NCBI GenBank assembly: GCA_903834675.1
Contig: CAILKC010000593.1
Coordinates: 1 to 20,495 of the forward strand
Direction of reading: 5' to 3'
Origin: an uncultured Victivallales bacterium
Lineage (GTDB): Bacteria > Verrucomicrobiota > Lentisphaeria > Oligosphaerales > JAFGRS01
DNA: 20,495 nucleotides
The notes beneath the pieces are model-generated. The model was given only the letters and a program-made list of their open reading frames with translations, was not told where the DNA came from and searched no databases. The first letter of the stretch is position 1. Each line of letters begins with the position of its first letter. This document shows positions 15,171-20,495 of this stretch, one piece after another. Position numbers and translations under genes: made by a program.

Positions 15171-16718
15171 TCAGAGGATCCGGAGCTTCGTGACCACCGT
15201 GGTTTCCTCGGTCAAGGCCAGCTCGGTAAGCGCCGCGCTGCGCGCGATCTCCGTCTTGATGCGCCGACTGATGGCTGGCACCTCCGCCTCCACCTCGATG
15301 CGACCCGCTTCCGAATAGGAGAACGTCACCCGCACCACCGATCCGGCAGGCAGCCCGGGCGGCAGCCCGCTGATCTCGCACTTCCCCACCCGAATACAGG
15401 CGTCTGGATCCGTCGCCTCGCCTTCGAGAATGGTGATCGGGATCCTCGAGTCGGGCAGCGAGGCGCTAGCGGTTCTGAACTCCTGGGACGCCTTGCAGGG
15501 GATCGGCATGTTCCTGGCGATGACTACGCAGTTGCGCGGCCGCCCGTCGTCGCCATCGACCTCGATGCCCAGGCTGTGAGAGTTCACATCACGGATGGTG
15601 GGAATCCTGCTCTTCGTCGCCGTGGCGCACCCGGCCAGCCCCGTGAGGGTCGCCGCATACACCGCCGCGCCGCGGGCCACCGCCAGCTCAATCTGCCCCC
15701 GCGCTTCGGGCGCTCGCCCGCTGATGCGCTCCAGCATCTTCTGTACCATCGGCATGTGGCTCGAGCCGCCCACCAAGATGACCCGGGCCAGGTCGCCCCA
15801 GGTCAATCCCGCGGCCTCCACCAACAACTCCACCGTCGACTGCGTCCGCGCCAGCAGATCCGTCGTCAGTTCCTCGAAACGCTCGCGGCTCACCGTCACC
15901 CGCAGACGCTGGTCGCCATGGCTGACCGAGACCGTCGCCCGGCTCAGCTTCGAGAGCGTCCGCTTGCATTCCTCGACGCGCTGGACCAGCTCCTGGTAAG
16001 CCGCCCGGTCGGTGGTCGGGTCGACCCCGGTGCTCTGCTTGAACTCACCGGCCACGCACGCCAGCAGGCGTTCGTCCCAGTCCCGCCCGCCCAGCATCAC
16101 ATCGCCGTCCGTGACCAGGGTCTCGAACTTACTCTCCCCAAGCACTCGCATCAGGGTCGCATCAAAGGTGCCACCGCCCAGATCGTAGACCAGAAAGACA
16201 TCTCCGGGGCGCAAGCGATCCCCTTCCTGAAAGCCGTACCAGATCGCGGCGGCGGTGGGCTCGTTGATCACCTTGAGCACCTTCAGGCCGGCGATGCGCC
16301 CGGCGTCCTCCGTCGCCTTGCGCCGGGTATCATCAAAAAATGCCGGCACCGTGATCACCGCGCCGGAGATCGGCCCGATCACGGCCTCCGCGTCTTGTTT
16401 CAGCTTGGCCAGAACAATCGCCGAAAGGCGTTCAGGCCGCAGTTCCTGACCCCCGACCAACTCGCGATAGGCCGGGAAACCCATGTCTCGTTTGAAGCAC
16501 TCCGCGCCTCGTCCCGGCTCCACCAGCAACGCCTTCGCCGCTTCACGTCCCACCAACACGTTCTCGTCGTCAAAGAACACCACCGACGGCGTCAGCATCG
16601 CCCCCTCGCTATTGGGGATGACGTCCACGCGGCCGTACTCATCCATGCGGGCAACCGCCGAGAAGGTCGTCCCCAGGTCGATGCCCACAATCGCGCCGGT
16701 TGCCGCGCCGATGTCCAT
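15171..16718 (-). CDS. Hsp70-family protein without the C-terminal lid
   Basis: The 515-residue protein has a full actin-like ATPase domain: phosphate-1 loop GIDLGTTFSAVA (12-23), INEPTAAAIWYG (151-162), phosphate-2 VYDLGGGTFDA (177-187) and adenosine motif VILVGGSSHMP (313-323). The linker-like DVNSHSLGIEV (377-387) leads into a DnaK-type beta substrate domain with ITILEGEATDPDACIRVG (428-445). It ends about 100 residues short of ordinary DnaK and lacks the helical lid, so substrate binding and release should be looser. The start at 16718 has a strong ribosome site (GGAGGAGAG); an ATG 84 nt upstream has none and would precede the ATPase fold with unrelated sequence. No dnaJ or grpE gene is near, so this is probably a dedicated partner of the operon downstream rather than the housekeeping chaperone. 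Confidence 0.9.
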   Translation of the reverse strand: MDIGAATGAIVGIDLGTTFSAVARMDEYGRVDVIPNSEGAMLTPSVVFFDDENVLVGREAAKALLVEPGRGAECFKRDMGFPAYRELVGGQELRPERLSAIVLAKLKQDAEAVIGPISGAVITVPAFFDDTRRKATEDAGRIAGLKVLKVINEPTAAAIWYGFQEGDRLRPGDVFLVYDLGGGTFDATLMRVLGESKFETLVTDGDVMLGGRDWDERLLACVAGEFKQSTGVDPTTDRAAYQELVQRVEECKRTLSKLSRATVSVSHGDQRLRVTVSRERFEELTTDLLARTQSTVELLVEAAGLTWGDLARVILVGGSSHMPMVQKMLERISGRAPEARGQIELAVARGAAVYAATLTGLAGCATATKSRIPTIRDVNSHSLGIEVDGDDGRPRNCVVIARNMPIPCKASQEFRTASASLPDSRIPITILEGEATDPDACIRVGKCEISGLPPGLPAGSVVRVTFSYSEAGRIEVEAEVPAISRRIKTEIARSAALTELALTEETTVVTKLRIL

Positions 16719-16778
16719 GCCACCCTCTCCTCCACCTAGCTGCGGCGATGCCCCTGCGAAGACCCGCGATGCGCGCAG

Positions 16779-16807
16779 AGAATAGTAGGTTGATCCAGGC
16801 AATGCAA
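16779..16807 (-). promoter_or_regulatory. Candidate sigma-70-type promoter for the Hsp70 gene
   Basis: On the minus strand, TTGCAT (16802-16807) and TATTCT (16779-16784) are 17 nt apart, about 60 nt before the ATG. The -10 matches consensus at 4 of 6 and the -35 at 3 of 6, so this is only a candidate. Confidence 0.25.
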
Positions 16808-16834
16808 GATGAGCGGCCGCCGCTCAGGCTGCCA

Positions 16835-16862
16835 CGCAAGGCAGGGCGCTCGCTTGCCTGCG
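16835..16862 (-). terminator. Hairpin downstream of the PQQ-propeller gene
   Basis: CGCA-A-GGCA (16835-16843) pairs with TGCC-TGCG (16855-16862), an 8-bp stem with one bulged A, about 35 nt past the stop of the PQQ-type gene. No T run follows on the minus strand, so it would be at best a weak or factor-dependent terminator. Confidence 0.2.
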
Positions 16863-16896
16863 TCGCCCGGGCCGCCGAAGAACCGACGAGCGCCAC

Positions 16897-18258
16897 TCAT
16901 GGTATCGAGGCGCGGATGTCGTAGCAGAAGAGAGCGTCGTGGCGGCGGACGAACAGATGCCCGTCGGCTATGGCAGGGTGGCTCCAAACGTCCGCCGCTG
17001 GCGCCCCCGGCAGGCTGAAACGGCTGACCCTCACCAGGCCCTCCGGCGCCCGGCGCAGCAGTGCCATCTCGCCTCTCTCGGTGAGGGCATAGAGGCGCTG
17101 GTCAGCAAACAGCGCACACCCCTTGACCAAGTCGGGCAGTTCGTGGCGTATGGCGCCGGTGGCGCCATCCAGCGCGGCCCAGCGGTCGTAGAGGCGGTAG
17201 CCGGACCCGTAGATCAGCCCGCTGACCTGCACAAAGCCACCGTGGCAACTGTCGATGGGGTGCCGCCAACGCTCCGTAACCGTCACCTTGCCGTCTGTGA
17301 CGGTGATGCCAAGAAGACGCGCGCCCACGTCTGGCGCGGAAAACAGTAGTCCCGCGTCGCACCAGAGAGGGATGGCGCCGATGACGTCGTAGAGCACGGG
17401 CAGCTCGCAAGTCCAGAGAAGCTCTCCGGTGTTGGCGTCGGCCAACACGGTATGGCGCGCCCCGACCGCCGCGATGAACCGGCGCTCGCCCGTCTCGATG
17501 AGGATAGGCGACGCGTAGCCAGCCCGGTCGATGTCCGCCTGTGGGGGCTTCATCGGCTTGCCACCGAAGGCCACTGTGCGCGTGAATCTCAGCGGCGGAC
17601 TGCTCCAGACGGTCTGGCCGCTCTGGCCGTCAAGAGCGGCGAGGAAGGCCGTGTCGCCGCCCGCCGTGACGATGACCCGCCCGCGGTCGACCAGCAGACA
17701 CTCACTCAGCCCCCACTGGATGTTCTTCCCCTGGAAACGCCGCAGGATGTCGGTGGCCCACAGCTCGCGACCGGAGGCGGCGTCAGCGCAGAGTAGGCGG
17801 CCGTGGGCGTTGAGCACGTAGAGGCGGCCGTCAGCCAGGGTACAGGTCGAGCGTGCGCCGGGGTAGGGCCCTTTCCAGGCCAGGCCGTTCGAAACCCGCC
17901 AGCGGACCGCGCCGGTACGTCGATCCAAAGCACTGATGGCGAGGTCATCGCCGACGTCGCCGGTGATCCAAACGGTGTCACCTTGAACCACTGGGGAAGA
18001 GTAGCCCGCGCCGATCCTATCCACCTGCCAGACGAGAGGCGGGCCGTTCGCGGACCACTGCTGCTGCAAACCGGTTTCGGTACTGCTGCCATCGCGCCGC
18101 GGGCCGCGGAATTGGGGCCAGTCGGCCGCCGCCAGACCCGCGACGAGCGCCGTAAGGCAGAGGAGGACACGCGAGCCGCTGACAGAGCTGCGCCTTGCCA
18201 GCGACGAGACAGGCATGCCGCCAGGCAAACCCACCGTTCGCCTGCACGAGGCGCTCAT
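16897..18258 (-). CDS. Secreted PQQ-like beta-propeller protein
   Basis: The 453-residue protein has a signal peptide (Arg-rich start, hydrophobic stretch about 31-43, likely cut near AAA-DWPQ) and then the opening DWPQFRGPRRDGSS, which is typical of outer-surface PQQ-propeller proteins in planctomycete- and verrucomicrobium-like bacteria. Repeated propeller blades show as ALDRRTGAVRW, CADAASGRELW, ALDGQSGQTVW, LADANTGELLW and ALDGATGAI. Some relatives bind PQQ as alcohol dehydrogenases, but many are non-enzymatic; the calcium- and PQQ-binding residues cannot be judged by eye. The ATG at 18258 overlaps the stop of the pseudouridine synthase gene as ATGA. A second ATG at 18216 would give a more usual signal peptide length. 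The overlap ties it to the lgt-rluD run, with no obvious functional link to those genes. Confidence 0.85.
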   Translation of the reverse strand: MSASCRRTVGLPGGMPVSSLARRSSVSGSRVLLCLTALVAGLAAADWPQFRGPRRDGSSTETGLQQQWSANGPPLVWQVDRIGAGYSSPVVQGDTVWITGDVGDDLAISALDRRTGAVRWRVSNGLAWKGPYPGARSTCTLADGRLYVLNAHGRLLCADAASGRELWATDILRRFQGKNIQWGLSECLLVDRGRVIVTAGGDTAFLAALDGQSGQTVWSSPPLRFTRTVAFGGKPMKPPQADIDRAGYASPILIETGERRFIAAVGARHTVLADANTGELLWTCELPVLYDVIGAIPLWCDAGLLFSAPDVGARLLGITVTDGKVTVTERWRHPIDSCHGGFVQVSGLIYGSGYRLYDRWAALDGATGAIRHELPDLVKGCALFADQRLYALTERGEMALLRRAPEGLVRVSRFSLPGAPAADVWSHPAIADGHLFVRRHDALFCYDIRASIP

Positions 18259-19328
18259 GGCTCGGGCACCTCGGGGAGGTCCCCTGGCTGCAGGGCTGGC
18301 GGCGGAGCTTCGTGAGCCGGATGTCCGATCATCGGTAGGCCCAGGGCCTCCAACGCCTCCGCAAAGTCGTCCGGTAGTGGGGCCATGTACTGGCGCATAA
18401 CGCCGGTGCGGGGGTGCGGAAAAACCAGCTTCCAGGCGTGCAAGAGCTGCCGCCGCGCCTCGTGGATAAGGCCGGCTCGGTTGCCGCCGTAGATCGCGTC
18501 GCCGAGGATAGGATGATTCAGGTGGCTAAAATGCACCCGGATCTGGTGCGTTCGACCGGTGAAAATGCGCACTTCGAGCAGCGAACAGCCATTGGCGCTG
18601 GCGAGCACGCGGTACTTGGTCAGGGCGTGCTTGCCGCCCTCGCTGACCACCGCCATCTTCTGGCGGTTCCAGGGGTTTCGCCCGATCTGGTTCTCGATGG
18701 TGCCCGTGACCGCCCCAAACTCGCCGACCACCAGCGCCAGGTACGTCTTCTCGACCTCGCGTTCCTTGAAGGCCGCCTTCAGGGAACGGCGCGCCTCCTC
18801 GTTCTTGGCGACCACCATGACCCCTGACGTATCCTTGTCCAGCCGGTGTACGATGCCCGGCCGCAGGGTGTCGTCGGTCATGTCGCCGAAGCTCTCTTGG
18901 TCGTGGAACAGCAGCCCATGCACCAGAGTCCCGGTGCGCGAGCCCTCGGCGGGGTGTACCACCAGGTCCGGTGGCTTGTTGATCACCAGGAGGTCCTCGT
19001 CTTCAAAGAGGATGCCGAAGTCGACCTCTTCGGCCTCGAGGCGCAGCGTCAGTTCCTGCGGGTGGCGGATGAGGATCTCATCGCCCGTATGGACCGTCTC
19101 CGCCCGGCGGCAGGAGCGCCCGCGCAGGGTGATGTCGCCATGGTGGATCAGCTTCTGGAAATAGGCCCTGGAGTGCCCGCCGACGAGCCCCGCCAGACAC
19201 TGATCAAGACGCAACCCGTCACCTTCCGGCGGCACCACGAACGCCGGTACGGTTGCCGGCACCGCGTCCGCCGACGCACTTGCCGACACCGCGTCAGCTG
19301 TCACCGCGCTCTTGTCAGGGTCGCTCAT
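18255..19328 (-). CDS. rluD: RluA/RluD-family 23S rRNA pseudouridine synthase
   Basis: The 357-residue protein has an Ala/Ser-rich lead (1-30), an S4 RNA-binding domain (about 37-85: LRLDQCLAGLVGGHSRAYFQKLI) and the RluA-type catalytic domain. The catalytic motif HRLDKDTSG (161-169) carries the Asp (D164) that attacks the uridine ring; LLVINKPPDLVVHPA (113-127) and GRTHQIRVHF are also typical. The family turns chosen uridines in large-subunit rRNA into pseudouridine; S4 plus this domain order fits RluD, which acts on helix 69, better than RluA, but RluC cannot be excluded. Its start overlaps the end of lgt by 14 nt and its stop overlaps the next start by 4 nt, so all three genes are probably one transcript. 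The N-terminal extension looks disordered. Confidence 0.9.
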   Translation of the reverse strand: MSDPDKSAVTADAVSASASADAVPATVPAFVVPPEGDGLRLDQCLAGLVGGHSRAYFQKLIHHGDITLRGRSCRRAETVHTGDEILIRHPQELTLRLEAEEVDFGILFEDEDLLVINKPPDLVVHPAEGSRTGTLVHGLLFHDQESFGDMTDDTLRPGIVHRLDKDTSGVMVVAKNEEARRSLKAAFKEREVEKTYLALVVGEFGAVTGTIENQIGRNPWNRQKMAVVSEGGKHALTKYRVLASANGCSLLEVRIFTGRTHQIRVHFSHLNHPILGDAIYGGNRAGLIHEARRQLLHAWKLVFPHPRTGVMRQYMAPLPDDFAEALEALGLPMIGHPAHEAPPPALQPGDLPEVPEP

Positions 19329-20181
19329 GCCGTCTCTGGGGGGCGCTCTTCTCGGGTTTGATCTCGGCCGCGGGTCTCCGGCTCCGCACCAACCAGACGA
19401 CCGCGATCGGGAAGAGCAGCAGGCAGACCCACTGGGCGGCGGTCAGGCCGTGATTGAGATAGAGATAGTCGCCACGACCAAACTCAACCGTAAAACGCAT
19501 CGAGGCATAGAATAACAGGTACAGCGGAAACAACCGCCCCCGACACTCGCGCCGCCGACCCAGGTACAGGAGGATCCCGCAGATGGCGAGGTTACCGGCC
19601 GCGTCGACAAGCTGGATCGGAAACACCGGCTGGCAGGCCTCCGCCTCGAGTGGCACGACCCCGAGCAGGCGCTGGATATACAGCGGGCCGTTAAGCAGGC
19701 CGTCGACGGTAAACCCCGGATAGGTAACCCCGGCTGCACCCTCCCAAGGACGCCCGAAGCAGCAGCCGTTCAGCAAACACCCGATCCGTCCCAAGGCGTG
19801 GCCCAAGGGCAGAGCGGGGGCCGCCATGTCGCCGATCAGCAGCAGTGGCCAGCGCTTGTAAAGGCTCCAAGCGACGATCATCACCAAAGCGCCCAAAAAG
19901 CCGCCATAGAAGACCAGGCCGCCATGCCAGACGGCGATCACCTCGAAAGGGTTGCCGCTGAACTCTGCCTGCCAGTTCTGCACGACGTACAGCAGCCGCG
20001 CCCCACCGATCCCGCCGATCATCGCCGCCAGGGTGACATCCGGGGCCACCTGCGGGTCCAGACCCAGGACCCGGCCGCGCCGTTGCGCCACCTGGTAAGC
20101 CGCGAGAAAACCCAGGGCAACGCAGACGCCATACCAGCGGATGCTGAGCGGGCCAAGCTGAAACGCCACGGGATCGGTCAT
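19315..20181 (-). CDS. lgt: Prolipoprotein diacylglyceryl transferase
   Basis: The 288-residue membrane protein moves a diacylglyceryl group from phosphatidylglycerol to the lipobox Cys of prolipoproteins, the first step of lipoprotein making, in the inner membrane. Signature segments are SIRWYGVCVALGF (13-25), HGGLVFYGGFLGA (86-98) and GHALGRIGCLLNGCCFG (127-143), whose Arg (R132) should match the essential Arg of E. coli Lgt. About seven hydrophobic helices are present and the length is usual. The Cys-rich GRIGCLLNGCCFG form replaces the common GRIGNFxNGE form and is, from memory, frequent in PVC-like and other diverse bacteria. I chose the ATG at 20181 because it has AGGA about 7 nt before it and begins the family fold; the reading from 20310 adds 43 unrelated residues. 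Confidence 0.93.
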   Translation of the reverse strand: MTDPVAFQLGPLSIRWYGVCVALGFLAAYQVAQRRGRVLGLDPQVAPDVTLAAMIGGIGGARLLYVVQNWQAEFSGNPFEVIAVWHGGLVFYGGFLGALVMIVAWSLYKRWPLLLIGDMAAPALPLGHALGRIGCLLNGCCFGRPWEGAAGVTYPGFTVDGLLNGPLYIQRLLGVVPLEAEACQPVFPIQLVDAAGNLAICGILLYLGRRRECRGRLFPLYLLFYASMRFTVEFGRGDYLYLNHGLTAAQWVCLLLFPIAVVWLVRSRRPAAEIKPEKSAPQRRHERP

Positions 20182-20249
20182 CGGGAGTCCTGCGTCGTGA
20201 TGGGTTCCGTAACAGTCGCGCCGACCATCGGCCAAACCGCGCAAGGCCG

Positions 20250-20279
20250 AATGTAGTCTGTTGAGCTCCGAGACGCCAA
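20250..20279 (-). promoter_or_regulatory. Candidate sigma-70-type promoter for the lgt operon
   Basis: On the minus strand, TTGGCG (20274-20279) and TACATT (20250-20255) are 18 nt apart, each matching consensus at 4 of 6, about 70 nt before the lgt start. It is the best candidate I see in the gap 20182-20345, which otherwise holds no gene. Confidence 0.3.
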
Positions 20280-20345
20280 CCATGCCCACGCCGCCATACG
20301 GCTGTTCCAAGAAAGAGCCCCCGCTAGATCTGGCAGGCGTCTGCC

Positions 20346-20495
20346 ATGATGCGGCTTGCCGCCCTGGAGCCCGCGATGCCCAGCCCGCTTCGGGCGGGTT
20401 CGCGGTATCCCCCTGTGGCCCTGGAGCCCGCGATGCCCAGCCCGCTTCGGGCGGGTTCGCGGTATCCCCCTGTGGCCCTGGAGCCCGCGATGCGG
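20346..20495 (+). other. Open frame across the tandem repeat (partial, doubtful gene)
   Basis: From ATG ATG at 20346, a frame stays open to the window end, because 57 nt is 19 codons. It would encode MMRLA, then two copies of the 19-residue unit ALEPAMPSPLRAGSRYPPV, then ALEPAMR. The opposite strand is also open through the repeat, no ribosome site is clear, and the unit is strongly palindromic, so a non-coding repeat is more likely than a repeat protein. Confidence 0.15.
20361..20495. repeat. 57-bp tandem repeat with hairpin units (runs off the window)
   Basis: Units begin at 20361, 20418 and 20475, an exact 57-nt period; the two full units are identical and the third is cut by the window end. 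Each unit folds into a long hairpin. In the first unit CCGCGA (20371-20376) pairs with TCGCGG (20400-20405), CCC (20379-20381) with GGG (20396-20398) and GCCCG (20383-20387) with CGGGC (20391-20395), around loop CTT. The last base of the third unit departs from the pattern (GATGCGG instead of GATGCCC), so the array may end just there. Confidence 0.85.

Noticed and set aside
15081..16739. Plus-strand 552-codon open frame antisense to the Hsp70 gene
   Set aside because: Long antisense frames over dnaK-type genes are a known artefact of GC-rich codon use. The minus strand has all Hsp70 motifs in order; the antisense product is Arg/His/Gln-rich with no recognisable domain.
20361..20495. CRISPR array
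   Set aside because: The units are identical over all 57 nt with no variable spacers, and no cas gene is near.

Overview
The window is GC-rich, with tightly packed genes almost all on the minus strand. A Planctomycetota/Verrucomicrobiota-like (PVC) or related environmental bacterium seems the best guess, at moderate to low confidence. The support is a secreted PQQ-type propeller opening with DWPQFRGPRRDG, an Lgt of the GRIGCLLNGCCFG type, a membrane-anchored prenyltransferase-like protein, paired GYF/RDD and ExbD-like proteins, and a CCCAGGGC/GCCCTGGG hairpin element at the left edge. No tRNA, rRNA, transposase gene or CRISPR array was seen.

Layout, left to right. Positions 1-360 hold a three-hairpin repeat and what looks like the 3' end of an upstream gene. 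This end overlaps the start of a plus-strand DUF362 gene (361-1497). Convergent to it is a long minus-strand run read from 14739 down to 1537: an FHA/zinc-ribbon/GTPase protein, a GAP1-N2-type protein with one membrane helix, a 1048-residue one-helix coiled-coil protein, a GYF-RDD membrane protein, a MotA/TolQ/ExbB channel, two different ExbD/MotB-like one-helix proteins, and a membrane-anchored prenyltransferase-like alpha/alpha protein. Spacings are 10, 51, -1, 40, 2, -4 and 37 nt, so this reads as one operon of eight genes. Upstream of it, after a 431-bp gap rich in inverted repeats, lies a lidless Hsp70 gene (15171-16718) on the same strand. Further upstream is a separate overlapping housekeeping-like run, lgt - rluD-type pseudouridine synthase - secreted PQQ-propeller protein (20181 down to 16897). 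The right edge is a tandem 57-bp repeat whose unit folds as a long hairpin.

How the genes may work together (inference): the Hsp70, FHA-GTPase and GAP1-N2 proteins look like a regulatory NTPase set of the type known from GTPase-centred bacterial conflict or signalling systems. They are joined in one operon to a proton-channel-type motor (ExbB plus two ExbD-like partners) and to proteins predicted to expose large domains outside the membrane (the 1048-residue protein and the prenyltransferase-like protein). This looks like a chaperone- and GTPase-controlled, ion-driven envelope machine. I do not know a described system with this full composition, and it is the main point of interest here.
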